From assembly GCA_965248735.1 (NCBI GenBank), contig OZ252146.1, positions 1,116,001 to 1,180,000 of the forward strand: a stretch of DNA of 64,000 nucleotides, given 5' to 3'. The stretch is from Aldehydirespirator sp965248735. Its GTDB lineage: Bacteria; Actinomycetota; Acidimicrobiia; Acidimicrobiales; Aldehydirespiratoraceae. A model generated the notes under the pieces. It did not search any database and was not told the DNA's origin. It saw nothing but the letters and a program-made list of their open reading frames with translations. Positions within the stretch are counted from its first letter, which is position 1, and each line of letters starts with the position of its first letter. Positions 23,661-32,048 of this stretch are shown one piece after another. A program made the translations under genes and the position numbers.

Positions 23661-24244
23661 GCGTGCCATCCCGCGACGTCGGTGAGCCCGAGTCCGCGGC
23701 TCTCGAGCACGACGAGCCCGGCCAGGCCGACGATCCCAAGGTCGCCGACGAGGAAGTTGAGCCTGCGGGGGCCGAGCCTGAGTCGGGCGGAACCGAGCCG
23801 GGCCCTGAGGATCCGCCGCTCGAGCTGGCCGCGGTCATGGCCGAGCGCGACGCCTATCTCGACGACCTCCAGCGGGCCACCGCGGAGTTCACCAATTTCC
23901 GTCGCCAGACCATCAAGCGCAACACGGAGCTCGTCGCGCAGGCCGCTTCAAGGCTGGCCAAGGCGCTGCTGCCCGTGCTCGACGCCTGCGAGGCCGCAGT
24001 GAGCCAGGGCGTCGAGGGCATCGAGGCCGTGCAGGCCCAGATGCTGGGAGTGCTGTCCGCCGAGGGGCTCATCGTGCTCGGCTCGGTCGACGAGCCCTTC
24101 GATCCCAGCTTTCACGAGGCCGTGATGAGCGAGGATCCCAGCGACGCCTGCGAGGCTTCGCCGGTCGTGGCCGAGGTGCTGCGCACCGGTTACGCGTGGA
24201 ACGGGCGCGTCTTGAGGCCGGCCATGGTCAAAGTGCGGGGCTAG
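23657..24244 (+). CDS. grpE: nucleotide exchange factor GrpE
   Basis: Nucleotide exchange factor for DnaK, 195 aa. The N-terminal 60 residues are acidic and disordered. A coiled-coil helix follows (ERDAYLDDLQRATAEFTNFR), then the four-helix and beta-wing region with the GrpE signature around EPFDPSFHEAVM and VLRTGYAWNGRVLRPAMVKV at the C-terminus. GTG 23657 overlaps the dnaK stop by 4 bp (GTGA), so the two are translationally coupled. Confidence 0.96.
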   Translation: MSVPSRDVGEPESAALEHDEPGQADDPKVADEEVEPAGAEPESGGTEPGPEDPPLELAAVMAERDAYLDDLQRATAEFTNFRRQTIKRNTELVAQAASRLAKALLPVLDACEAAVSQGVEGIEAVQAQMLGVLSAEGLIVLGSVDEPFDPSFHEAVMSEDPSDACEASPVVAEVLRTGYAWNGRVLRPAMVKVRG

Positions 24245-24249
24245 GCGTC

Positions 24250-25359
24250 ATGAGCGCGGAGCCCCAGAGGGAGTGGTTCGAGAAGGACTACTACAAGATC
24301 CTCGGCGTCCCCGAGGAGGCCTCGTCATCCGACATCACCAAGGCCTACCGCAAGCTGGCCAAGAAGCTGCACCCCGATGCCAACCCCGGCGACACCGCCG
24401 TCGAGAACCGCTTCAAGGAGGTGGCGTCGGCCTACGACGTGCTGGGCGACGCCTCCAAGCGGAAGGCTTACGACGACGTGCGCCGGCTGGGACCCATGGC
24501 CGGGGCGTTCGGTCCCGGCCGCGCGGGCCCGTCCGGCGGGTTCAACCGGAACTTCTCTCACACGGGCGATCTCGGGAACCTCTTCGGCGACCTCTTCGGT
24601 CGGCGCCGCCGCGGCGGCGCGGCGCGGCGCGGCAGCGACCTGGAGGCCGACGTCCATCTCGACTTCGCTGACGCGGTGTCAGGGGTCGCCACCACGGTTT
24701 CCGTCATGGGCGAGGCGCGCTGCCGGACCTGCGAGGGAACCGGCGCCGAGCCTCCGGGCAAGCCGCGTCTCTGCCCGACCTGCTCGGGCAGCGGCGTGCA
24801 GGACGAGAACCAGGGCCTTTTCTCCTTCAGCCGTCCCTGCACGGCCTGCGCCGGCCGCGGCACCGTCATCGACGCTCCATGCTCAGGCTGCGCCGGCCGC
24901 GGCGTCGAGCACCGTCGCCGCGAGGTGAAGACGCGCATACCGTCCGGGGTGGCCGACGGCCAGCGGATCAAGCTCAGGGGTCGCGGGGCGCCGGGCCAGG
25001 GGGCCGGCAGCGAGCCCGGCGATCTCTACGTGCGGGTCCATGTGAAGCCCCATCCCCTCTTCGGCCGGGACGGCAAGAATCTGACGCTGACGGTGCCGGT
25101 CACTTTCTCGGAGGCTGCGCTCGGCGCCCACGTCAAGGTGCCCACCCTCGACGATTCGACCATCACCATCCGCATACCGCCGGGCACCACGACCGGTCGG
25201 CGTCTCCGCATCCCGGCCAGCGCCTCGACCGGTGGCGCCGATCTCATCGTCGAGGTCGAGGTTGTGGTGCCCCGGCGCCTGTCCGACGAGCAGCGGGCCG
25301 CGGTGGAGGCCTTCGCGGCCGCTCCTGGCGAGGATCCCCGGGCCCACTTGCAGCCATGA
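24250..25359 (+). CDS. dnaJ: co-chaperone DnaJ (Hsp40)
   Basis: A 369-aa class A J-protein that delivers substrates to DnaK and stimulates its ATPase. The J-domain lies at about residues 13-75 with the HPD tripeptide (KLHPDANPGD). A Gly/Phe-rich linker follows, then four CxxCxGxG zinc motifs (CRTCEGTG, CPTCSGSG, CTACAGRG, CSGCAGRG) and the C-terminal substrate-binding domains. ATG 24250 is 5 nt after the grpE stop. The stop TGA (25357-25359) overlaps an ATG at 25356 that is in frame with hspR, see that entry. Confidence 0.96.
   Translation: MSAEPQREWFEKDYYKILGVPEEASSSDITKAYRKLAKKLHPDANPGDTAVENRFKEVASAYDVLGDASKRKAYDDVRRLGPMAGAFGPGRAGPSGGFNRNFSHTGDLGNLFGDLFGRRRRGGAARRGSDLEADVHLDFADAVSGVATTVSVMGEARCRTCEGTGAEPPGKPRLCPTCSGSGVQDENQGLFSFSRPCTACAGRGTVIDAPCSGCAGRGVEHRRREVKTRIPSGVADGQRIKLRGRGAPGQGAGSEPGDLYVRVHVKPHPLFGRDGKNLTLTVPVTFSEAALGAHVKVPTLDDSTITIRIPPGTTTGRRLRIPASASTGGADLIVEVEVVVPRRLSDEQRAAVEAFAAAPGEDPRAHLQP
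25356..25358 (+). promoter_or_regulatory. alternative upstream start codon for hspR
   Basis: ATG 25356-25358 overlaps the dnaJ stop as ATGA, the same coupling used elsewhere in this operon. It is in frame with hspR through the six 17-bp repeats (102 bp, a multiple of three) with no stop codon, adding 49 residues. Gain or loss of one repeat would break this frame. Confidence 0.5.
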
Positions 25360-25366
25360 CCGCAAA

Positions 25367-25468
25367 CCAACCAGAGACCCAAACCAACCAGAGACCCAAA
25401 CCAACCAGAGACCCAAACCAACCAGAGACCCAAACCAACCAGAGACCCAAACCAACCAGAGACCCAAA
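25367..25468 (+). repeat. six perfect 17-bp tandem repeats between dnaJ and hspR
   Basis: Six uninterrupted identical copies of CCAACCAGAGACCCAAA fill 25367-25468. Base composition is unlike the surroundings: A/C-rich on this strand, with G only in GAGA. Perfect tandem copies with a unit not divisible by three are prone to slippage. No spacers are present, so this is not a CRISPR array. Confidence 0.95.
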
Positions 25469-25502
25469 CACGCGACAACACCGCAACCAACGGAGAACAA
25501 CC

Positions 25503-25949
25503 ATGACCGACGAACGCTTCCATAGGGCCGTGTACGTGATCTCGGTGGCCGCTGAGCTTGCCGGGATGCATCCCCAGACGCTTCGGATCTACGAGCGCAA
25601 GGGCCTGTTGGCCCCGGCTCGCACCGCTGGCGGCAGTCGCCGCTACAGCGACGCCGACCTCGCGCTGCTGGAGCGCATAGCGGACCTCACCGACTCCGGA
25701 CTCAACCTCGCCGGGGTGCAGCGCGTCCTGGAGCTCGAACGCGAGATCGTCGAGCTGCGGGCCCAGCTGTCCGAGGCGCGTCAGGCCCACGAGGACCACC
25801 TAGCGGAACTGACCGCCCGCGGCTTCAACCCCGGCAGCCTGCTCCCGGCCATTCGACCGAAGAGGCCGGTGACGCTGTACCGCGCCCGGCGCGAGCCGGC
25901 CGCTGATCCCGGTGCGGTCGCGGGGACAGACCCCCGCCGCGGCGGCTAA
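25503..25949 (+). CDS. hspR: heat-shock repressor HspR (MerR family)
   Basis: A 148-aa MerR-type repressor that binds HAIR operators, normally together with DnaK. The DNA-binding domain is at the N-terminus (VYVISVAAELAGMHPQTLRI, then YERKGLLAPARTAGG with RYSDADLALLERI), followed by a dimerisation helix (LELEREIVELRAQLSEA) and a basic tail. ATG 25503 has a Shine-Dalgarno-like GGAGAAC upstream and gives the usual family length. An in-frame ATG at 25356 would add 49 repeat-encoded residues (NQPETQTNQRPKPTRDP units) and could be used through coupling with dnaJ. As the fourth gene of the dnaK operon it closes an autoregulatory loop. Confidence 0.93.
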   Translation: MTDERFHRAVYVISVAAELAGMHPQTLRIYERKGLLAPARTAGGSRRYSDADLALLERIADLTDSGLNLAGVQRVLELEREIVELRAQLSEARQAHEDHLAELTARGFNPGSLLPAIRPKRPVTLYRARREPAADPGAVAGTDPRRGG

Positions 25950-25962
25950 GAGCGGCGCAACG

Positions 25963-28455
25963 ATGGCTCTGGACCCCAATCGCTGGACGCTCAAGACGAC
26001 GGAGGCCTTCTCGGCCGCCACCGAGGCGGCCCGGTCGGCCTCCCATGCCGAGGTCACGCCCGACCACCTCCTCGTCGCACTGCTCGCACAGGCCGAGGGG
26101 CTGGTGCTGCCCATGCTGCACTCCGCGGGCGTCGACCCCAAGTCCATGCTGGACAGGGCCCAGCAGGTGTTGGCCACCCTTCCGCGCGCCTACGGGTCCG
26201 ACGTCGGCATCTCCCGCCAGCTGCACGACGTGCTCACCGATGCCGACAAGCTGCGCGCCAGCCTCACCGACGACTACCTGTCCACCGAGCACCTGGTTCT
26301 GGCCCTGGGCGACCATCTGGACCTCGACCGCGAGTTGCTGTTGAAGGTGCTGCACGACGCACGGGGCAGCCACCGGGTGACGACCAAGGCGCCTGAGGAC
26401 ACCTACCAGGCGCTGGAGCGCTACGGCCGAGACCTCACCGCGGAGGCCCGGGCCGGCGGGTTGGACCCGGTCATAGGCCGCGACGACGAGATCCGGCGGG
26501 TGATCAGGGTCCTGGCCCGGCGCCGCAAGAACAACCCGGTGCTGATCGGCGAGCCCGGCGTGGGCAAGACCGCCATCGTGGAGGGCCTGGCCCAGCGGAT
26601 CGTCGACGGCGATGTGCCTGACAGCCTGGCCAACAAGCGCCTCGTGGTGCTGGACCTGACCGCGATGGTGGCCGGCGCCAAGTACCGGGGCGAGTTCGAG
26701 GAGCGGCTGCAGGCGGTGCTGGCCGAAATCGAGGAGGCCGGCGGCGAGGTCGTCACGTTCATCGACGAGCTCCACACCGTGGTGGGCGCCGGCGGCGCCG
26801 AGGGGGCCATGGACGCCGGCAACATGCTCAAGCCCATGCTGGCCCGGGGAGCCTTGCGCATGGTGGGCGCCACCACGCTCGACGAGTACCGCAAGCGCCT
26901 CGAGACCGACGCCGCTCTGGAGCGCCGCTTCCAGCCGGTGCTGGTGCAGCCGCCCTCCGTCGAGGCCACCGTGGCCATCCTGCGGGGCTTGCGCGAGCGC
27001 TACGAGGTCCATCACGGTGTGCGCATCAAGGACTCGGCCCTGATCGCCGCGGCCGAGCTGTCGGATCGCTACATCACCGGACGGTTCCTGCCCGACAAGG
27101 CCATCGACCTCATGGACGAGGCGGCCAGCTCCCTGCGCATCGAGATCGACTCGGTGCCGACCGAGATCGACGTGGTGGAGCGCCGCCTGCGCCTGCTGGA
27201 GATGGAGCGCGTCGCGCTCGCCTCTGAGACGGACGCCACCTCCCGAGAGCGGCTCGACGGCCTAGAGCGCGAGATTGCCGACCTCACCGAGGAGTCCTCC
27301 GCGCTCACCGCCCGCTGGCAGGCCGAGAAGGAGGCCATCGGGGTCATCCGATCGCTCAAGGAGGAGCTGGAGACCCGCCGGTCCGACCTCGACCGCGAGC
27401 CCGACCTGGAGCGGGCGGCCGAGCTCCGCTACGGCATCATCCCAGGCCTGGAGCGTCGCATGGACGAGGCCACCGGCCGACTGGCGGAGCTGCAGCGCGA
27501 CTCCTCGATGCTTACCGAGGAGGTCGACGCTGACCACATCGCGGCTGTGGTCAGCCGCTCGACCGGCGTGCCCGTGTCCCGCCTGATGGAGGGCGAGGCA
27601 GCCAAGCTGATCCACCTGGAGGAGCATCTGCATGAGCGGGTGGTGGGCCAGGACGAGGCGGTGGGCGTGGTGGCCAACGCCATCCGCCGCAGCCGTGTCG
27701 GCCTCAGCGACCCCCACCGCCCCATCGGCAGCTTCCTGTTCCTGGGCCCCACCGGTGTGGGCAAGACCGAGCTGGCCCGGTCCCTGGCCGCATTCCTGTT
27801 CGACGACGAGCAGGCCATGGTGCGCGTCGACATGTCGGAATACCTGGAGAAGCACTCCGTGTCCCGCCTCATCGGGGCACCCCCCGGCTATGTGGGCTAC
27901 GACTCCGGCGGCCAGTTGACCGAGGCGGTCAGGCGCCGCCCCTATGCAGTGGTGCTGCTCGACGAAGTGGAGAAGGCCCATTCCGAGGTGTTCGGCGTGC
28001 TACTGCAACTCCTCGACGACGGCCGCCTCACCGACGGGCAGGGCCGCGCCGTGGACTTCAGCAACGTCGTGTTGATCATGACGTCGAACCTGAAGGGCGA
28101 GCCGGGCAACTTCTTCAGCCCCGAGTTCGTGAACCGGATCGACGACATCGTGCGGTTCCGTCCGCTCGAGCCCGACGACCTAGCCTCCATCGTCGACATA
28201 CAGCTCGCACAGCTCGCAGAGCGTCTGAATCCGAAGCGCCTCAAGCTGGAGGTGACCCACAAGGCCAGGGAGCACCTGGCCCGCACCGGTTACGACCCCG
28301 CTTTCGGGGCCCGGCCACTGAGGCGATTGATACAGCGCGCCATTGGGGATCCGCTGGCAATTGCCATGCTGGAGGGCCGCTACGGCCCCGACGACGTGGT
28401 GACGGTTGACGTGGACCGCCGAGGCGAGACCGACGCGTCCATAGTCCTGCGCTGA
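25963..28455 (+). CDS. clpB: ATP-dependent disaggregase ClpB
   Basis: Hsp100 disaggregase, 830 aa, acting with DnaK/DnaJ/GrpE to pull apart aggregates. Order: N-domain (residues about 1-145), AAA-1 with Walker A GEPGVGKT, a coiled-coil middle domain (about 405-510; RRLRLLEMERVALASETDAT), AAA-2 with GPTGVGKT, and a C-terminal domain ending with the arginine-finger region GARPLRRLIQRAIGDPLA. ClpB proteins are usually about 860-870 aa; the N-domain and the segment after AAA-2 Walker B (TSNLKGEPGNFFSPEFVNRI) are slightly short. ATG 25963 is 13 nt after hspR. Last gene of the heat-shock operon. Confidence 0.96.
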   Translation: MALDPNRWTLKTTEAFSAATEAARSASHAEVTPDHLLVALLAQAEGLVLPMLHSAGVDPKSMLDRAQQVLATLPRAYGSDVGISRQLHDVLTDADKLRASLTDDYLSTEHLVLALGDHLDLDRELLLKVLHDARGSHRVTTKAPEDTYQALERYGRDLTAEARAGGLDPVIGRDDEIRRVIRVLARRRKNNPVLIGEPGVGKTAIVEGLAQRIVDGDVPDSLANKRLVVLDLTAMVAGAKYRGEFEERLQAVLAEIEEAGGEVVTFIDELHTVVGAGGAEGAMDAGNMLKPMLARGALRMVGATTLDEYRKRLETDAALERRFQPVLVQPPSVEATVAILRGLRERYEVHHGVRIKDSALIAAAELSDRYITGRFLPDKAIDLMDEAASSLRIEIDSVPTEIDVVERRLRLLEMERVALASETDATSRERLDGLEREIADLTEESSALTARWQAEKEAIGVIRSLKEELETRRSDLDREPDLERAAELRYGIIPGLERRMDEATGRLAELQRDSSMLTEEVDADHIAAVVSRSTGVPVSRLMEGEAAKLIHLEEHLHERVVGQDEAVGVVANAIRRSRVGLSDPHRPIGSFLFLGPTGVGKTELARSLAAFLFDDEQAMVRVDMSEYLEKHSVSRLIGAPPGYVGYDSGGQLTEAVRRRPYAVVLLDEVEKAHSEVFGVLLQLLDDGRLTDGQGRAVDFSNVVLIMTSNLKGEPGNFFSPEFVNRIDDIVRFRPLEPDDLASIVDIQLAQLAERLNPKRLKLEVTHKAREHLARTGYDPAFGARPLRRLIQRAIGDPLAIAMLEGRYGPDDVVTVDVDRRGETDASIVLR

Positions 28456-28460
28456 CCAGG

Positions 28461-28680
28461 GCCCGAGCGGCCCGTGAGCGCAGCGAACAAGAGCGGGAGA
28501 CACCGCCCGAGCGGCCCGTGAGCGCAGCGAACAAGAGCGGGAGACACCGCCCGAGCGGCCCGTGAGCGCAGCGAACAAGAGCGGGAGACACCGCCCGAGC
28601 GGCCCGTGAGCGCAGCGAACAAGAGCGGGAGACACCGCCCGAGCGGCCCGTGAGCGCAGCGAACAAGAGCGGGAGACATC
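28461..28680. repeat. five 44-bp tandem repeats after clpB
   Basis: Five contiguous copies start at 28461, 28505, 28549, 28593 and 28637. All begin GCCCGAGCGGCCCGTGAGCG; the last copy ends CATC in place of CACC, the rest are identical. A sixth copy, inverted, lies upstream of ilvD (35456-35498). The array fills most of the space between clpB and the purA promoter. There are no spacers, so it is not CRISPR. Confidence 0.95.
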
Positions 28681-28709
28681 GCCTCCGAGCCGATGGCATG
28701 GCGGGGCAG

Positions 28710-28749
28710 TACAATCGTCAGGTAACGCCCGCCCCAAAAGGAGAGCGCC
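28710..28749 (+). promoter_or_regulatory. purA promoter -10 box and Shine-Dalgarno sequence
   Basis: TACAAT (28710-28715) is a perfect -10 hexamer; no good -35 is seen 16-18 bp upstream. AAAAGGAGAG (28736-28745) is a strong ribosome-binding site before GTG 28750. purA is one of the few genes here with a clear leader. Confidence 0.6.
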
Positions 28750-30036
28750 GTGCCTGCGACCGTTGTCGTCGGTACCCAGTGGGGCGACGAGGGGAAGGGC
28801 AAGTTCACCGACCTCGTCGCTGCTGAGATGGACATGGTCGTCCGCTACCAGGGTGGCCACAACGCCGGTCACACGCTCGTGGTGCACGGCGAGACCTTCG
28901 CACTCCAACTGGTTCCCAGCGGAGTGCTCTACGAGCACATCACCCCGGTGATCGGCAACGGGGTGGTGATCGATCCGAGGGTTCTCATCGCGGAGATGGA
29001 TGCGCTGGAGGCCCGGGGCATCGACTGCAGCTCTCTGCGCCTGTCGGGCAGCGCTCACCTGATCATGCCCTACCACATCGAGTTGGACGCCCTGCACGAG
29101 CGCCACCTCGGCGAGGCGAAGCTGGGCACCACCAAGCGGGGCATCGGGCCCGCGTACGCCGACAAGTCGATGCGCATCGGGCTGCGGGTGCAGGACCTGC
29201 TCGACCCGAGAATCTTCAGGGCCAAGCTCGACGCGGCCCTGTCGCATACGAACAAGGTCCTGGCCAAGGTGTTCAACCGTCTGCCGATGGGCGGCGACGA
29301 CATCGCCCGCGAGTATCTCGAAGATTGCGCGCCGCGGCTCGCGGCCCATATCGCCGACACCGTGACGCTGCTGCACGAGGCCCTCGAATCGGACCAGCAG
29401 GTGCTGCTGGAGGGGGCCCAGGGGACCTTCCTCGACCTCGACCACGGCACCTATCCGTTCGTGACTTCATCCAATCCGGTGGTGGGCGGCGCATGCATCG
29501 GAGCCGGCATCGGGCCGCGCCACATCGACCGCGTCATCGGCATCACCAAGGCCTACGTGACCCGGGTCGGCTCCGGGCCCTTCGTCACCGAGCTGTTCGA
29601 CGACGTCGGCGACCATCTGGTGGATGTCGGCGGCGAGTTCGGCACCAACACCGGCCGGCGTCGCAGGACCGGGTGGTTCGATCTGGTGATGCTGCGCCAG
29701 GCGGTGAGGCTCAACTCGCTGACCGAGGTGGCTCTGACCAAGCTCGACGTTCTCGACGGCCTCGACAGCCTCAAGGTCTGCGTCGCCTACGAGCTCGACG
29801 GCGAGCGCTTCGAGCACATGCCCTACCACCAGTCGGTGATCCACAAGGCGGTTCCGGTGTACGAAGATCTCGAGGGTTGGAGCACCGACCTCAGCGGCGT
29901 CACGCGGTCCTCGGAGCTGCCGGCCGCGGCCGCCGACTACATCACCTTCCTAGAGGACGGCATCGGTGTGCCGATCCGGCTCGTGGGGGTCGGACCGGGC
30001 CGCAGCCAGTACCTGACTTGGCAGGAAGCGGCCTAG
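28750..30036 (+). CDS. purA: adenylosuccinate synthetase
   Basis: Joins IMP and aspartate using GTP to form adenylosuccinate, the first step from IMP to AMP. The 428-aa protein starts VVVGTQWGDEGKGKFTDLVA (catalytic Asp and P-loop), followed by GGHNAGHTLVVHGE (catalytic His), GTTKRGIGPAYADK, EGAQGTFLDLDHGTYPFVTS and the C-terminal GTP-binding region near TKLDVLDGLDSLKV. Length is standard. The purB gene follows with a 1-nt overlap, so the two steps of AMP synthesis form one operon. Confidence 0.97.
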   Translation: MPATVVVGTQWGDEGKGKFTDLVAAEMDMVVRYQGGHNAGHTLVVHGETFALQLVPSGVLYEHITPVIGNGVVIDPRVLIAEMDALEARGIDCSSLRLSGSAHLIMPYHIELDALHERHLGEAKLGTTKRGIGPAYADKSMRIGLRVQDLLDPRIFRAKLDAALSHTNKVLAKVFNRLPMGGDDIAREYLEDCAPRLAAHIADTVTLLHEALESDQQVLLEGAQGTFLDLDHGTYPFVTSSNPVVGGACIGAGIGPRHIDRVIGITKAYVTRVGSGPFVTELFDDVGDHLVDVGGEFGTNTGRRRRTGWFDLVMLRQAVRLNSLTEVALTKLDVLDGLDSLKVCVAYELDGERFEHMPYHQSVIHKAVPVYEDLEGWSTDLSGVTRSSELPAAAADYITFLEDGIGVPIRLVGVGPGRSQYLTWQEAA

Positions 30037-31463
30037 TGGAGGTCTCTTCGCCCAATGTGCTGGCGGCGCGCTATGCCAGCGAGCGGATGCGGGCCTTGTG
30101 GTCCCCCGAGCGCCATGTGGTTCTGGAGCGCAGGCTGTGGCTGGCGGTGCTGGCGGCTCAGCGCAAGCTCGGACTCGACGTCGACCGCAGCGTCGTCGAG
30201 GCGTACGAGGCCGTGGTCGAGGTCGTCGACCTCGAGTCAATTGCGGCGCGCGAGGCGATCACGCGCCACGACGTGAAGGCCCGCATCGATGAGTTCTGCG
30301 CGCTCGCGGGTCATGAGCAGATCCACCTGGGCATGACGTCGCGCGACCTGACCGAGAACACCGAGCAGCTTCAGATCCTCGAGTCGTTGAAGGTGATCCG
30401 CGATGACCTGGTGGCCGTCATCGCCCGACTGGCCGACTTGGCCGAGGGCCACGCCTCAACGGTGATGGTGGCCCGCACCCACAACGTGGCCGCGCAGGCC
30501 ACCACGCTGGGGAAGCGCTTCGCCGACGCCGCGACCGAGACAATGCTCGGTTTCACCAGGATCGACGAGCTCCTGCGCCGGTACCCGCTCAGGGGCATCA
30601 AGGGACCGGTCGGCACCCGGCTCGACCAGCTCGATCTGCTCGGCTCGGTGGAAGCGGTGGACGAACTGGAGCAGCTTGTGGCCCAGCATCTCGGCTTCGG
30701 CCGGGTGCTCGACGCGACAGGACAGACCTATCCGCGCTCGCTGGATCTCGATGTGGTGGCTGCTCTAGTGCAGGCCGCCTCCGGGCCGGCGTCATGGGCG
30801 ACGACGATCCGGCTCATGGCTGGGCACGGCCTCGCATCCGAGGGATTCCGGTCCGGCCAGGTCGCGTCCTCGGCGATGCCCCACAAGGCGAACGCCCGAT
30901 CCTCGGAGCGCATCGGCGCCCTGCGGACAGTGCTGGACGGCCATCTCGCAATGGCGGCGTCGCTCGCGGGGCGCCAGTGGAACGAGGGGGATGTGAGCTG
31001 CTCGGCCGTTCGACGGGTCATGCTCCCCGACGCCTTCTGCGCCGCCGACGGCCTCCTCCACACCACGCTCGAGGTGCTTGAGGAGATTCACATAGACGAA
31101 GCCGCCCTTGCCGCCGAGTTCGAGCGCTTCCTTCCCGTCCTGTTGACCACCAGGCTGCTCACCGCGGTGGTTCGCGCCGGAATGGGCCGGGAGGCCGCCC
31201 TCGAGGTGCTGGCCGAGCCCACCCGGCGGGCCGCGCAGCAAGCAGGCGGCGGCGATCCGGTCGACTTGGGCGGCCTACTCGATGAACTCGCGGCCGATGA
31301 CCGCGTGCCGATGGACCGCGGCGACCTGGCCCGGCTGATGGCCGAGCCAGAGCGGTTCACTGGTACGGCGTCGCAGCAGACGGTGCTAGTGGTGAAGGCA
31401 GCCCGAGAAATAGCGGGGCGCCACCCCGCGGCTGCGGCCCAGCCGGCTGAGGTTAGGTTGTAA
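30036..31463 (+). CDS. purB: adenylosuccinate lyase
   Basis: Cleaves adenylosuccinate to AMP and fumarate, and SAICAR to AICAR. The 475-aa fumarase/aspartase-superfamily protein shows GMTSRDLTENTEQLQI, RTHNVAAQATTLGKRFAD with its catalytic His, and the signature loop SSAMPHKANARSSERI. GTG 30036 shares its first base with the purA stop TAG, and the frame's family similarity begins at SSPNVLAARYASERM. The longer frame upstream is an alternative frame of purA. Confidence 0.96.
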   Translation: MEVSSPNVLAARYASERMRALWSPERHVVLERRLWLAVLAAQRKLGLDVDRSVVEAYEAVVEVVDLESIAAREAITRHDVKARIDEFCALAGHEQIHLGMTSRDLTENTEQLQILESLKVIRDDLVAVIARLADLAEGHASTVMVARTHNVAAQATTLGKRFADAATETMLGFTRIDELLRRYPLRGIKGPVGTRLDQLDLLGSVEAVDELEQLVAQHLGFGRVLDATGQTYPRSLDLDVVAALVQAASGPASWATTIRLMAGHGLASEGFRSGQVASSAMPHKANARSSERIGALRTVLDGHLAMAASLAGRQWNEGDVSCSAVRRVMLPDAFCAADGLLHTTLEVLEEIHIDEAALAAEFERFLPVLLTTRLLTAVVRAGMGREAALEVLAEPTRRAAQQAGGGDPVDLGGLLDELAADDRVPMDRGDLARLMAEPERFTGTASQQTVLVVKAAREIAGRHPAAAAQPAEVRL

Positions 31464-31498
31464 TCGCCCGCTGACGCGAGCCGGCGATGTTACGACTC

Positions 31499-31900
31499 TC
31501 AGGTGCCGCCGCGGGAGATTCCGGCCCGCTTGAGAAGAGCGGCGGGAACGCCCACCTCTCGCCATGCGGAGTATGTGATTCCCTTGCGGCCGCTGTAGGA
31601 GACCGCAGCTTCAACGAAGGCGTCCTCGAGTTCGCTGATGTCGGTCATCTCTGCTGGTGTGCTTAGAGCGCGCTCCAAGTCGATTCGCTCCTGAACTAGC
31701 TGGACCCGCCGTATGGGTGTCGCCGATTCTAGAGCTTCGCCGATTGCCTCAATACGCTTCTGCATGGACTCGGCTGTGCGTCTGCGTCCGGGTCGAGGCC
31801 GATTGGCTTCGAGACCCTCCAGATATGCGCTCACCGCCTTGTTTTCGGATCTGGCCCGCGCATTTGCCGCCTTGTGTTCCTCTGACATGTGTCGAACCAC
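31499..31900 (-). CDS. small protein of unknown function with conserved C-terminal module
   Basis: A 133-aa, charged, helical protein. Residues about 20-45 are very basic (NRPRPGRRRTAESMQKRIEA), the middle is a likely coiled coil, and the C-terminus reads YSGRKGITYSAWREVGVPAA. That ending resembles a module I associate with uncharacterised actinobacterial proteins, sometimes with nucleic-acid-binding features; no function is known to me. GTG 31900 was chosen over ATG 31888 because a strong Shine-Dalgarno sequence (AAAGGAG) lies 7 nt before it. The gene has its own good promoter (31941-31970) and is convergent with purB. Confidence 0.75.
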   Translation of the reverse strand: MVRHMSEEHKAANARARSENKAVSAYLEGLEANRPRPGRRRTAESMQKRIEAIGEALESATPIRRVQLVQERIDLERALSTPAEMTDISELEDAFVEAAVSYSGRKGITYSAWREVGVPAALLKRAGISRGGT

Positions 31901-31940
31901 AGCTTCGCTCCTTTGTTGAAGATCGCAGTTAGTGAACCGG

Positions 31941-31970
31941 ATGATACTCGCATCTGCATCGCGGTTCCAA
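31941..31970 (-). promoter_or_regulatory. promoter of the 133-aa gene
   Basis: Minus strand TTGGAA (31970-31965), 18-bp spacer, TATCAT (31946-31941), about 40 bp before the GTG start with a strong ribosome-binding site between. A standard housekeeping-type promoter. Confidence 0.5.
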
Positions 31971-32021
31971 CCATAACTCCGGCGAGATGTGTTGAGTCAA
32001 TATCAGGCTAGGGTTTCCTCC

Positions 32022-32048
32022 ATGGCCCGCTCCGATGTCGGGAGTTGA
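32022..32048 (+). other. 8-codon leader reading frame before the malic enzyme gene
   Basis: TAGGGT (32009-32014) stands 7 nt before ATG 32022, the same spacing seen at leaderless genes in this window. That ATG opens only MARSDVGS and a TGA, overlapping the first codons of the malic enzyme frame. It may be a leader peptide coupled to a TTG start at 32050, or it may mark a small sequence error. Confidence 0.35.

Noticed and set aside
25367..25468. Possible CRISPR array
   Set aside because: The 17-bp copies are contiguous and identical with no spacers, and no cas genes are near.
28461..28680. Possible CRISPR array or coding repeat
   Set aside because: Five 44-bp units without spacers; 44 is not a multiple of three and no frame across them is supported.
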